From: JASGDC01 sp047606545
GTDB lineage: Bacteria > Actinomycetota > Actinomycetes > Actinomycetales > Micrococcaceae
Assembly: GCA_047606545.1 (NCBI GenBank)
Contig: JASGEI010000014.1
Span: forward strand, 1-64,000
Direction: 5' to 3'
DNA length: 64,000 bases
A program made the translations under genes and the position numbers. Positions 53,994-63,020 of this stretch are shown in pieces. A model generated the notes under the pieces. The model made no database searches, was not told where the DNA came from, and worked only from the letters and a program-made list of their open reading frames with translations. The first letter of the stretch is position 1; every line of letters begins with the position of its first letter.

Positions 53994-54019
53994 ATGGCAC
54001 CCACCGTAGTGAGTGCCAT
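53994..54019 (-). terminator. rplK-rplA terminator
   Basis: An 11-bp stem with one mismatch (53994-54004 with 54009-54019) and a CGTA loop, 18 bp past the rplA stop. The minus-strand tail begins TTTT. Confidence 0.85.
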
Positions 54020-54037
54020 CTTTGTATGAAGTTTAAT

Positions 54038-54721
54038 TTAAAGAGCAACTTCCAAAGGAATACCAGGACCAAATGTCGAAGAAACAGATGCTTTCTGGAT
54101 GTAACGTCCCTTTGCAGAAGAAGGCTTTAGACGCTTAATTTCTTCAAGTGCAGTCTCATAGTTTTCAGCTAATTTTTCTTTGTCAAAAGAAGTACGACCA
54201 ATTACGAAATGTAAGTTAGCGTGCTTATCTACGCGGAAAGTTACCTTACCACCCTTAATTTCACTAACTGCTTTAACTACATCTGGAGTAACTGTGCCAG
54301 TCTTTGGGTTTGGCATTAGGTTACGAGGACCAAGTACCTTACCTAGACGACCAACTTTACCCATCATGTCTGGAGTTGCTACTGCAGCATCGAAATCAGT
54401 GAAGCCTTCAGAAACCTTTGCAATCAGTTCATCAGAACCAACGAAGTCTGCACCAGCAGCTTCCGCATCTTCTGCTTTTGCACCAGTAGCGAAGACGAGA
54501 ACCCTTGACGTCTTACCTGTACCGTGAGGCAGAATTACTGTACCGCGAACCATTTGGTCTGCTTTACGAGGATCAACACTAAGTTTTAGTGCAACCTCAA
54601 CTGATTGGTCTTTGCCTTCTGTTGCTTCATCGATAATTTCGATTGCATCATTTACTGAATAAAGTTTTCCTTGTTCAACTTTTTCAGCATAAGCCTTATA
54701 AGCTTTACTACGCTTTGCCAT
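54038..54721 (-). CDS. rplA: 50S ribosomal protein L1
   Basis: 227 residues: AKRSKAYKAYAEKVEQGKLYSVNDAIEII at the start, GKVGRLGKVLGPRNLMPNPKTGTVTPDV as the diagnostic segment, and KGRYIQKASVSSTFGPGIPLEV at the end. It forms the L1 stalk. It follows rplK with a 72-bp gap containing a possible regulatory hairpin. Confidence 0.97.
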   Translation of the reverse strand: MAKRSKAYKAYAEKVEQGKLYSVNDAIEIIDEATEGKDQSVEVALKLSVDPRKADQMVRGTVILPHGTGKTSRVLVFATGAKAEDAEAAGADFVGSDELIAKVSEGFTDFDAAVATPDMMGKVGRLGKVLGPRNLMPNPKTGTVTPDVVKAVSEIKGGKVTFRVDKHANLHFVIGRTSFDKEKLAENYETALEEIKRLKPSSAKGRYIQKASVSSTFGPGIPLEVAL

Positions 54722-54743
54722 TTTCTGCTCCTTTTAATGCAGT

Positions 54744-54777
54744 GTGGTTTATTGAGACAAGCGTTGCCTCATCCCAC
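54744..54777 (-). promoter_or_regulatory. Candidate L1 control hairpin in the rplK-rplA gap
   Basis: The minus strand forms GTGG and GAG pairing with CTC and CCAC, with an asymmetric internal loop (GAT against AATAAA) and an 11-nt apical loop. L1 represses its operon by binding an asymmetric-loop helix in several bacteria. The resemblance is structural only and the match is not verified. Confidence 0.35.
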
Positions 54778-54793
54778 GGTTTATAAAAATTTA

Positions 54794-55231
54794 TTAGTCT
54801 AGATCAGTAGTAATGCCCATTTGACGAGCAGTACCAGCAATAATCTTGCTTGCAGCTTTAATATCGTTTGCGTTAAGATCTGGCATCTTAATTTCAGCAA
54901 TTTCCTCAAGCTTCTTAGTGCTTAGGTGTGCGACCTTATCAGTGTGAGGTACACCAGAGCCCTTTTGAATCTTTGCAGCTTTCTTGATCAACTCAGCAGC
55001 TGGAGGAGTTTTAGTGATGAAAGTGAAAGAGCGATCTTCGTATACAGTAATTTCTACTGGAACGATATTGCCACGCTGTGCTTCTGTAGCAGCGTTATAT
55101 GCTTTACAGAATTCTTGAATGTTAACACCGTGCTGACCAAGTGCAGGACCGATTGGAGGTGCTGGGTTAGCAGCGCCTGCCTGAATCTGCAGCTTGATTA
55201 GACCGGCAACTTTTTTCTGTTGTTTTGCCAA
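54794..55231 (-). CDS. rplK: 50S ribosomal protein L11
   Basis: 145 residues. KLQIQAGAANPAPPIGPALGQHGVNIQEFCKAYN is consensus, with VYEDRSFTFITKTPPAAELIKKAA and GTARQMGI. Part of the GTPase-associated centre. It lies 49 bp after nusG. Confidence 0.97.
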   Translation of the reverse strand: MAKQQKKVAGLIKLQIQAGAANPAPPIGPALGQHGVNIQEFCKAYNAATEAQRGNIVPVEITVYEDRSFTFITKTPPAAELIKKAAKIQKGSGVPHTDKVAHLSTKKLEEIAEIKMPDLNANDIKAASKIIAGTARQMGITTDLD

Positions 55232-55280
55232 CTTAGGGTCCTTTCGTTAGTGTGACACTTTAATTGCCACAAAAAACTTA

Positions 55281-56006
55281 TTATATCTTTGTTACTTGGT
55301 TGAAACCAAGTTCAACTGGAGTTTCACGTTCGAAGATTGAAACCAAAACTACTAGTTTTTGAGATTCAGCTTTAATCTCTGAAATTGTCGCTGGAAGATT
55401 TTCAAATGGACCTTCCTTAACAATCACAGATTCACCAACCTCGAAATCAATTTCTACGCTAGTAGCTACGATTGGATCTTCATCTTCGTCTGTCTTAACT
55501 TCTGTAGCCTCTTCATCTTGCTCTTCTTCGAATACAGGAGCAAGCATTGAATAAACTTCATCAAGGCTAAGTGGGAATGGGTCATGAGCGTTACCCACAA
55601 AACCAGTAACACCTGGAGTGTGGCTTACCACGTTCCATGACTCATCAGTCATATCCATACGTACTAGTACATAACCTGGAATACGCACACGAGTAACCTT
55701 CTTAGGTTCACCGTTTTTAATCTCAGTTACTTCTTCCATTGGTACTTCAATCTGAAAAATATAATCCTCAGCATTGAAGTTTTGAATACGCTGTTCTAAG
55801 TTAATCTTTACGCGTTTTTCATAACCTGCATATGAGTGTAGTACATACCAATCACCTGCTTGACGACGAAGCTTAGCTTTAAACTCCTCAGCAGGATCAA
55901 CTTTATCTTCTTTTTCTTCAGATACTGATTCTACTGCAGTAGTATCTTCAGCTTCAGTTGCTTCCACAACCTGTTCTTCAGTTTCAGTAACTTTTTGTTC
56001 AGACAC
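55281..56006 (-). CDS. nusG: Transcription termination/antitermination factor NusG
   Basis: 241 residues. The first 45 residues are a Glu/Val/Thr acidic extension typical of actinobacteria. The NGN domain follows (GDWYVLHSYAGYEKRVKINLEQRI, VRIPGYVLVRMDM, TPGVTGFVGNAHDPFPL). After an acidic insert (about 165-185) the KOW domain (VGESVIVKEGPFENLPATISEI) ends the protein. It binds RNA polymerase and couples to Rho or ribosome. It lies 38 bp after secE. Confidence 0.96.
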   Translation of the reverse strand: MSEQKVTETEEQVVEATEAEDTTAVESVSEEKEDKVDPAEEFKAKLRRQAGDWYVLHSYAGYEKRVKINLEQRIQNFNAEDYIFQIEVPMEEVTEIKNGEPKKVTRVRIPGYVLVRMDMTDESWNVVSHTPGVTGFVGNAHDPFPLSLDEVYSMLAPVFEEEQDEEATEVKTDEDEDPIVATSVEIDFEVGESVIVKEGPFENLPATISEIKAESQKLVVLVSIFERETPVELGFNQVTKI

Positions 56007-56044
56007 GAATTTCCTGCTTCCTAAAAATCGAATAAGGATTTAAG

Positions 56045-56281
56045 CTAATTGCTTGCAGCGAATAGCCAAATAACTAACTGACCAAATAGTAAATCCAAAA
56101 GTGATACAAATACCATCATGGCTACTACAAAGGCTAGAACTACTCCGGTGTAGCGTAGTAGTTGCTTTGGTGTCGGTGCAGTTACTTGCTTTAATTCACT
56201 AATAACTTGCGATATGAAAAGGGCTATACGTGAAAAGAAACTATCTTTTTTTCCAGAAACTGCTTGCTTCTGCTCACTCAT
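56045..56281 (-). CDS. secE: Protein translocase subunit SecE
   Basis: 78 residues with one C-terminal transmembrane segment (about 45-73). The amphipathic region FISQVISELKQVTAPTPKQLLRYTGVVL is the SecE signature. It lies 25 bp behind the tRNA-Trp gene and is probably co-transcribed with it. Confidence 0.95.
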   Translation of the reverse strand: MSEQKQAVSGKKDSFFSRIALFISQVISELKQVTAPTPKQLLRYTGVVLAFVVAMMVFVSLLDLLFGQLVIWLFAASN

Positions 56282-56306
56282 AGCACTCCTTCCATAGAGA
56301 GTTTCG

Positions 56307-56379
56307 CAGGGCGGACAGGACTCGAACCTGCAACCTGCGGTTTTGGAGACCGCTGCTCTACCAATTGAGCCACCGCCCT
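56307..56379 (-). tRNA. trnW: tRNA-Trp (CCA anticodon)
   Basis: A 73-nt cloverleaf on the minus strand: acceptor AGGGCGG/CCGCCCT, D arm GCTC/GAGC, anticodon stem GCGGT/ACCGC with loop CTCCAAA (anticodon CCA), T arm GCAGG/CCTGT with GTTCGAGTC and discriminator G73. No CCA end is encoded. It lies directly ahead of secE, as in many actinobacteria. Confidence 0.97.
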
Positions 56380-56405
56380 ATGCGTTTAATTGCATACAAT
56401 AAAAA

Positions 56406-56423
56406 CCATACATTACTGTATGG
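56406..56423 (-). terminator. Orphan terminator upstream of tRNA-Trp
   Basis: A perfect 7-bp stem (CCATACA with TGTATGG, loop 4 nt) followed on the minus strand by TTTTTATT. It lies downstream of decayed gene fragments, not behind any intact gene, so it probably belonged to the lost transcription unit. Confidence 0.7.
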
Positions 56424-56450
56424 CTTCTTCTGTCAACTCTACAGCATCAA

Positions 56451-56600
56451 TCATGACTTGTCTAATATTATTTTAAAATTTGCATATATTGAAATAACGA
56501 TACATATTGGGATATAAGCTGAAATAACTGCGAATACAAAAAGCCCTGGACCAAAGATCCCAAGAGATAGCCTCAAATATGCAATTATAAGACAATGCAG
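56451..56600 (-). pseudogene. Fragment of a membrane protein (C-terminal, no start)
   Basis: A 49-codon open frame ending at TGA 56451 reads as a hydrophobic segment (SLGIFGPGLFVFAVISAYIP and ICIVISIYANFKIILDKS). It has no ATG or ribosome site and is preceded by a stop. It looks like the C-terminus of a lost membrane protein. No family is recognised. Confidence 0.5.
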
Positions 56601-56631
56601 TCAAACAGTTTTACTTTAACTTCGTATAAAG

Positions 56632-56851
56632 TTACCAATTTTCAGGCTTAGTATATTTTTCGGCAATTATGTCTGGTAATTGCTTAAAATCGAACCATTC
56701 AGCTTTTCCATTTCAGGAACATATTGAACTAATTTATCTTTATTTAACAAAGCACCAAGTTTCTTGGTCTCAATCTAGGAAAAGACGGGGCATTTTTAAT
56801 GCTTTTACTAAAATAAGGTAAAGCGTACCAATCCTCAATAAAAAATGTATG
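56632..56851 (-). pseudogene. Frameshifted remnant of an unidentified gene (C-terminal part)
   Basis: Three minus-strand frames join into one protein-like stretch. Frame 1 gives EDWYALPYFSKSIKNAPSF; frame 2 gives ETKKLGALLNKDKLVQYVP then EMEK; frame 3 gives AEWFDFKQLPDIIAEKY then TKPENW and a stop at 56632. Two frameshifts (near 56775 and 56705) interrupt it, and its upstream part is missing where the aminotransferase gene begins. The protein family is not recognised. With the fragment at 56451 and the orphan terminator it suggests a decayed operon. Confidence 0.65.
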
Positions 56852-56892
56852 TCAATATTCCAACTTCCGCAATATCATGGGATACTTTCACT

Positions 56893-58068
56893 ATGGATAG
56901 AATCTCAAAAAACATAGGACAACTTTCTGAATCAGTAACCCTTGCAGTGGATGCAAAGGCAAAAGAACTCAAGGCGGCAGGTCGCCCAGTTATAAGTTTT
57001 GGTGCCGGAGAACCTGATTTTCCGACTCCAGATTATATTGTGGAAGCAGCCATAGCCGCTGCTAAAGATCCAAAAAATCATCGCTACTCACCTGCTTCTG
57101 GACTACCAGAACTACGCGAAGCTATTGTTAAAAAGACAAAGCGTGACTCAGGCTACGAAGTTGATGTAGCTAATGTAGTGGTTACTAATGGTGGTAAACA
57201 AGCAGTATTTGAGTCATTCTTGGCAATATTTAACCCAGAAGACGAGGTAATTTTACCTACACCTTACTGGACTACTTACCCAGAAGTTATCAAACTAGCT
57301 GGCGCTAAAGCAATAACACCAGTTGCTGGTGCTGACCAAGACTATAAACTAACTGTAAAACAGCTTGAGGAAGTTTACACTGACAAGACTAAAGCATTAA
57401 TTTTCGTATCCCCTTCAAACCCAACTGGCGCAGTTTACACTGAAGAAGAAGTGAAGGCTATTGGTAAATGGGCTGTAGAAAAAGACATCTGGGTTATCAC
57501 TGATGAAATTTATGAGCACCTAGTTTACGGCGATAACAAATTCACTTCAATTGCCACCGCTACTCCAGATTTGGAAAAAGTAATTATCCTTAATGGTGTA
57601 GCAAAGACTTATGCAATGACTGGCTGGCGAGTGGGTTGGATGATTGCCCCCAAAGATGTTGCAAAAGCAGTAACTAACTTACAATCACATGCAACTTCTA
57701 ATGTTGCAAATGTCTCACAGCGTGCAGCTCTTGCGGCAATTGAAGGACCACTTGATGCAGTTAAAGAGATGCGCATTGCTTTTGATCGTCGTCGTAAATA
57801 TATGTACGAAACTCTTCGTGAAGTTCCTGGTCTAGTTTTACCAGAACCGCAAGGGGCTTTCTACGCATATATTGATGTTTCGAAGTACGCCACTGACACT
57901 ACAGCTCTTGCTGAGGAAATTTTAGAAAAGGAAGAAGTAGCAGTGGTACCAGGTGAAGCCTTCGGCACCAGTGGCTACATTCGTCTATCTTATGCACTTG
58001 GTGATGATGACCTTAAAGAAGGTTTATCAAGATTAGTTTCATTTTTTAAGAAACAAAACTCTGCATAG
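56893..58068 (+). CDS. Aspartate/aromatic-type class I aminotransferase
   Basis: About 391 residues from the preferred start MDRISKNIGQLSESVTLAVDAKAKEL; an upstream ATG at 56845 would add 16 residues overlapping the decayed gene region. Fold-type I PLP enzyme with GAGEPDFPTPDYI near the N-terminus, VSPSNPTGAVYT and the PLP lysine in VAKTYAMTGWRVGW. Substrates are probably aspartate/2-oxoglutarate, as for the actinobacterial aspartate aminotransferase usually encoded beside tRNA-Trp and secE. It is followed by pfkA after 55 bp. Confidence 0.9.
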   Translation: MDRISKNIGQLSESVTLAVDAKAKELKAAGRPVISFGAGEPDFPTPDYIVEAAIAAAKDPKNHRYSPASGLPELREAIVKKTKRDSGYEVDVANVVVTNGGKQAVFESFLAIFNPEDEVILPTPYWTTYPEVIKLAGAKAITPVAGADQDYKLTVKQLEEVYTDKTKALIFVSPSNPTGAVYTEEEVKAIGKWAVEKDIWVITDEIYEHLVYGDNKFTSIATATPDLEKVIILNGVAKTYAMTGWRVGWMIAPKDVAKAVTNLQSHATSNVANVSQRAALAAIEGPLDAVKEMRIAFDRRRKYMYETLREVPGLVLPEPQGAFYAYIDVSKYATDTTALAEEILEKEEVAVVPGEAFGTSGYIRLSYALGDDDLKEGLSRLVSFFKKQNSA

Positions 58069-58123
58069 GAGTACACTGTAATAGATAAAATTTTTAGAGC
58101 TAATAAATAACGAGGAGAACTTT

Positions 58124-59152
58124 ATGAAGTTCGGTATTCTTACCAGTGGTGGCGACTGTCCAGGACTTAACTCAGTAATTAGGGCCGTAGTGCTTAAAGG
58201 AACTCGCTACTATGGTGCTGAATTCGTTGGTTTCAAAGATGGTTGGCGTGGTCTAATCGAAAATGATTACATGGAACTAACCCCACACGAAGTTCGTGGT
58301 CTTAACAAGCAAGGTGGTACTATCCTTGGCACTTCACGTGTTAGTGCTTTTGCAGACCATGGTGGCCCAGAAGTGATTGAAAAAGTAGTTAACGATTTAG
58401 GCCTTGATGGCATAATTGCGATTGGTGGTGATGGCACTATGGCTTGTGCTAACCGTATCGCAGAAGAAACTAGTGTTAACATCTTAGGTGTACCTAAAAC
58501 TATCGATAATGACATCTCTGCTACTGACTATACTTTCGGCTTTGATACTGCGGTAAGTATTGCCACTGAGGCTATGGATCGAATCCGCACCACCGGTGAT
58601 TCACATAATCGCTGTATGGTAGTGGAAGTTATGGGACGTAATGCTGGATGGATAGCCCTATACTCTGGTCTAGCAGCCGGTGCTCATGCAATTTTGATTC
58701 CAGAACACAAAGTTACTATGGATGAAATAGTTGAATGGGTAGATTCTGTGAAAAACCGTGGTCGTGCACCATTAGTAGTAGTTGCAGAAGGTTTCATGTT
58801 AAAAGATCAAGGTGAAGCATTCTCAAACAAAGGTCTTGACGGTTTTAATCGACCACGTCTAGGTGGCATAGCAGAAGTTTTGGCACCGATGATTGAAAAA
58901 CAAAGTGGTATGGAAACTCGTTCGACTGTCCTTGGACACATTCAGCGCGGTGGTTCACCTACTGCATTTGACCGAGTACTGGCAATACGATTAGGCACAG
59001 GTGCTATTGACGCAGCAGCAGCTGGCCAGTGGAACAATATCGTAGTACTTCGTGGTCGTTACATTCAGCAAGCTAACTTCAAACAGGTTATTGGGGTGCT
59101 AAACCCAGTACCAGAAAAGATGTACCAAGAAGCTACTGTGCTATTCGGCTAA
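58124..59152 (+). CDS. pfkA: 6-phosphofructokinase (group III)
   Basis: 342 residues; phosphorylates fructose-6-phosphate in glycolysis. The GGDGT motif at 101-105 has Gly at 104, the ATP-type residue. PKTIDND at 124-130 carries Lys where classical ATP-PFK has Gly. This Gly/Lys pairing is the actinobacterial group III signature, usually ATP-dependent. The catalytic aspartate is D128. AGGAG ribosome site. The 3' end overlaps convergent hrpA by 4 bp. Confidence 0.93.
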   Translation: MKFGILTSGGDCPGLNSVIRAVVLKGTRYYGAEFVGFKDGWRGLIENDYMELTPHEVRGLNKQGGTILGTSRVSAFADHGGPEVIEKVVNDLGLDGIIAIGGDGTMACANRIAEETSVNILGVPKTIDNDISATDYTFGFDTAVSIATEAMDRIRTTGDSHNRCMVVEVMGRNAGWIALYSGLAAGAHAILIPEHKVTMDEIVEWVDSVKNRGRAPLVVVAEGFMLKDQGEAFSNKGLDGFNRPRLGGIAEVLAPMIEKQSGMETRSTVLGHIQRGGSPTAFDRVLAIRLGTGAIDAAAAGQWNNIVVLRGRYIQQANFKQVIGVLNPVPEKMYQEATVLFG

Positions 59153-62100
59153 GGGTACAACACTTTTCGAATTCGTTTATCTGATACCGAATAAGCTGTC
59201 TTTATCTCAGGAGTAAAGAGACTTATTCGGTATTCTTCTATCATCCAACGCACTTTAACTAGATATGCCGGAGCTGGTTGATCTTTTTGCACAATATTAT
59301 TACCAGCTAACTCAAAACCAGCTTTTTTAACTTGTGCGTGGTACTCAGTTTCCAACGCTTTTACCTTAAGCATATTTAAGTGATCTCTATTAGCGTTATC
59401 TTCCATTTTTTGAATTCGTTTTACAGTTGCTTGCAAGTAACGCAAAATATCAACTAATACAGTTTCTCTAATAAAGTTTTGATACACCAAAGATTCTAGC
59501 TGATTCTTGATATCAGTAATAGAGTTCATCAATGCCAATGAGCTAGTACGCTTTAACTGTTTTTCACAATCTCGTTTTGCGGTAAGTATTGCAGCTACTT
59601 GTTTTACGACTTCAAAAGTCTCATCTATAGCTTGCTCTTTAACTTTGCACGCTACTTCATAAAACTCTACTTGGGTATTAATTTTATTAAAGTCACTCAC
59701 AATGTTCTGTACCGCGGTATATTTACAATCTCCTAAAAGTGCCTTCATGGATGGATAGACGGTATTTGTAAAAAGTAACTTCTCGTTAGCTGTTAAATGA
59801 TTTTGAATGAAGCCATCAAACTCTGGTAACTCTAGCAATAACAACCTAGTTATTCCGCGTTTATTGTGCCACTTTGCCGTAACTTCCGTATCACTAATTG
59901 TTAAAGCAACTGTTTTACCTTCATCAACCAAAGCTGGATAACCTTTTATTTTATGCCCAGCGAGTTCACGTTCAATAGGTACACTTAAGTTTTGCTTAGG
60001 CATAGAAGTTACTTTTTTATTTGTAACTTGCTGAATTGCTTGTTTACCATTGGTATCCCCAGCTATAAGCGTCTTAGCTACTGCTTGTCTAGCCTTATTA
60101 CGTAACTTATTTTTTAAAGCTACCAAATCATAACTAGCAGCAATACGTTTACCATCTGCCTCAACTGCAATAAAATTCATCTTTAAATGTTTTGGTACTT
60201 TTTCCCAATCCCAAGCAGTTTCAGGAATTGGTGTCCCTCGCATATCACGTAATACACTGCTAAGTTCTGAGGTTAAAGATTTGTTTATATCTTCATCAAG
60301 CGCAACAAGCGCTCTATTTGCAGTATCATTTGCTGGCACATAGTTTTTACGAATAGCTTTTGGTAATGATTTAATCAAAGCTGTAATTAGTTCAAGTCTA
60401 AATCCTGGTACCACCCAATCAAAACCAACGTCTTGCACCTGATTAAGCACTGCAATCGGAATTAAAACTGAAGGTCCTTCTTCGTAAGAATAATCTAATC
60501 GGAAAGTAAAAGGGGCTTGTTCCCATTCCACTGGATACTCATCATCATCGAATTCTTCAGCTTCTTCACTACGAACTAAGTCTTCGCTAAAGTAAAGGAG
60601 CTTCTTGTTCTTATAGGATGCGCGTTTATACCATTTATTAAAGTGGACTGTCGAAATAATATGAGTGGGTAACTGTGAATCATAAAAATCATAGATCTCT
60701 TGATCATCTACACGCATATCATAACGCCGCATTCGTTCTTGCTGAGCTTCAACTTCAGCAAGTAACTGCTTATTATGCTTATAAAATGGAAAATGTGTAC
60801 GCCATTCGCCTTGTACCAAGGCATGCCAGATAAATAACTCTCTAGAAAATTCTGGATCAATTTTTCCATACTGAACAAGACGATCTGAAACTACCGGCAA
60901 GCCATAAACAGTCACTTTTTTGCGCGCCATGACACTGCCACGATCTTTAAACCAAGCAGGTTCACTATAGCTAGTTTTAGCTAACGATCCAGCAAGATCT
61001 GCTACCCATTGCGAATCAATAACAGCATTTACTCTAGCCCACATCTTAGAGGTTTCGACAAGTTCAGCAGTGACAATCCAAGATTTATCTACTTTTTGCT
61101 TTTTATTTGGAGTTCGTTGTTCTTTTCGATTAAATAAAGCGCTTCCTGGGAATATTGAAAAACGTACTCCACGAGCTCCACGATATTCACGTTCAACCTC
61201 ATCCCAATAGCCAATCTGTGAAAGTAAAGCTGACAAAATACTCTTATGTACTGCTTCTTCATTGCGTGCAGGATTCACTCCAGCATTAAACTTTGGTGCT
61301 TTAATACCAATCCCAGCGATAGCTTGTCGCAATTGCCGATACATATCTTGCCATTCGCGAATGCGTAGATAGTTTAAAAATTCTTTACGACAAAGCTTAC
61401 GAAACTGTGACGAAGAAAGTTTATTTTGCTGTTCTTGTGTGTACTGCCATAACTTTAAATAACTGATAAAATCTGAACTTGAATCCGTAAAACGCTTATG
61501 GAATTCTTGTGCTTTATCAGCATCATCATGTGGGCGTTCTCTTGGGTCTTGAATACTAAGCCCGGCTACGATAATTAAAACTTCTTGAACACAGGCTCGA
61601 TATTTAGCTTCAATAAGCATTCGAGCAAAGCGTGGATCAACTGGCACTTTCGAAATATCTCTACCAATTCTGGTTAGTCGTACTTTGCCTACACGTTTTC
61701 GAGTTCCTTTAACTCGATTAATAGCACCAATTTCCGTCAAAACTTGTAATCCATCGCCTACGCTAGACATTGCTGGGCGCTCCACAAATGGGAAATTTAG
61801 AATGCTTTGTTCGTTGTGTGCAAAACCAAGAATAAGCATCTGTAAGATTACTGCAGAAAGGTTAGTCCTGCGAATTTCCGGATCAGTGAACTCTGATCTA
61901 GATTGGAAATCAGATTCTGAATACAATCTAATAGCGATACCATCAGATACACGCCCACAACGCCCACTGCGTTGATTAGCACTGGCTTGCGAAATATCTT
62001 CAATTGGCAGCCGCTGGACTTTCGTTCTATTAGAATAACGAGAAACTCGCGCTAACCCTGAATCAACTACATATTTAATACCTGGCACAGTTAGCGAAGT

Positions 62101-62973
62101 TTCTGCCACATTAGTAGCTAAAACAATCCGTGGATTTTTACCTGGAGTAAAGATTTGATGTTGTTCTGCTAATGAAAGTCTTGCAAAAAGTGGTAATACT
62201 TCAGTATTAGCAAGTCGTGGGATTTTTTGTGTCAATCCACGTAAAGCAGTAGCTGCTTCTTTGATTTCACGTTCCCCAGGCAAAAATACTAAGATATCAC
62301 CTGCAGTTTCTTTACGTAACTCAAGCACAGCATCACAAATACCATCATTTAATTCACGCTCTTCAAATTGAACTTCTGCAAAAGGATCTGGACGTAGTGG
62401 ACGATAACGAACTTCTACAGGATAGGTACGTCCAGAAACCGTCATAATTGGAGCATCGTCAAAATGTTCACTAAAACGTTCTGGATCAATAGTGGCAGAA
62501 GTAATAATTACTTTTAAGTTCGGACGCTTTGGTAATAATCGTTTCAAATACCCTAAAATGAAATCAATATTTAACGAGCGTTCATGGGCTTCATCAATTA
62601 TAAGAGTATCGTAAGCTCGTAATAATTTATCGTGATGTATTTCATTTAATAAGATGCCATCAGTCATCACTTTTATACAAGTTTTTGGGTTACTTTTGTC
62701 GTTAAACCGCACCTGATATCCGACTTCAGCACCAATTTCAACATTTAATTCTGTAGCAATTCGCTCTGCCACAGTTCGCGCTGCCAGTCGCCTTGGCTGG
62801 GTATGCCCAATCATTTTTCGACCAAGTTCTAAACACATCTTAGGTAACTGTGTAGTTTTACCAGAACCAGTTTCACCAGCAATAATCACTATCTGGTTTT
62901 CAGATATAGCCTTTTTAATTTCGGCACGATACTGAGCTACCGGCAAATCTGGGTAGGTAATTTTTAAAGGCAT
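59149..62973 (-). CDS. hrpA: ATP-dependent RNA helicase HrpA
   Basis: 1274 residues, DEAH-box helicase. Walker A GETGSGKTT (K39), motif II DEAH at 127-130, SAT motif (ITSATIDPERF), and QRSGRCGRV as motif VI. The HA2/OB region follows and the long C-terminal DUF3418 domain (about 680-1274) ends TAYSVSDKRIRKVLYP. HrpA acts on mRNA and stalled ribosomes in E. coli. It overlaps pfkA at the 3' end with no terminator between. Confidence 0.95.
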   Translation of the reverse strand: MPLKITYPDLPVAQYRAEIKKAISENQIVIIAGETGSGKTTQLPKMCLELGRKMIGHTQPRRLAARTVAERIATELNVEIGAEVGYQVRFNDKSNPKTCIKVMTDGILLNEIHHDKLLRAYDTLIIDEAHERSLNIDFILGYLKRLLPKRPNLKVIITSATIDPERFSEHFDDAPIMTVSGRTYPVEVRYRPLRPDPFAEVQFEERELNDGICDAVLELRKETAGDILVFLPGEREIKEAATALRGLTQKIPRLANTEVLPLFARLSLAEQHQIFTPGKNPRIVLATNVAETSLTVPGIKYVVDSGLARVSRYSNRTKVQRLPIEDISQASANQRSGRCGRVSDGIAIRLYSESDFQSRSEFTDPEIRRTNLSAVILQMLILGFAHNEQSILNFPFVERPAMSSVGDGLQVLTEIGAINRVKGTRKRVGKVRLTRIGRDISKVPVDPRFARMLIEAKYRACVQEVLIIVAGLSIQDPRERPHDDADKAQEFHKRFTDSSSDFISYLKLWQYTQEQQNKLSSSQFRKLCRKEFLNYLRIREWQDMYRQLRQAIAGIGIKAPKFNAGVNPARNEEAVHKSILSALLSQIGYWDEVEREYRGARGVRFSIFPGSALFNRKEQRTPNKKQKVDKSWIVTAELVETSKMWARVNAVIDSQWVADLAGSLAKTSYSEPAWFKDRGSVMARKKVTVYGLPVVSDRLVQYGKIDPEFSRELFIWHALVQGEWRTHFPFYKHNKQLLAEVEAQQERMRRYDMRVDDQEIYDFYDSQLPTHIISTVHFNKWYKRASYKNKKLLYFSEDLVRSEEAEEFDDDEYPVEWEQAPFTFRLDYSYEEGPSVLIPIAVLNQVQDVGFDWVVPGFRLELITALIKSLPKAIRKNYVPANDTANRALVALDEDINKSLTSELSSVLRDMRGTPIPETAWDWEKVPKHLKMNFIAVEADGKRIAASYDLVALKNKLRNKARQAVAKTLIAGDTNGKQAIQQVTNKKVTSMPKQNLSVPIERELAGHKIKGYPALVDEGKTVALTISDTEVTAKWHNKRGITRLLLLELPEFDGFIQNHLTANEKLLFTNTVYPSMKALLGDCKYTAVQNIVSDFNKINTQVEFYEVACKVKEQAIDETFEVVKQVAAILTAKRDCEKQLKRTSSLALMNSITDIKNQLESLVYQNFIRETVLVDILRYLQATVKRIQKMEDNANRDHLNMLKVKALETEYHAQVKKAGFELAGNNIVQKDQPAPAYLVKVRWMIEEYRISLFTPEIKTAYSVSDKRIRKVLYP

Positions 62974-63020
62974 GTTCCCATACTAACTAAAAACTTTACA
63001 TAGCGAGTAAAATTGAAAGC

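Noticed and set aside
53796..54009. Overlapping small frames on both strands at repeat copy D
   Set aside because: Both strands translate almost the same because the element is a palindrome; no ribosome site or start support.
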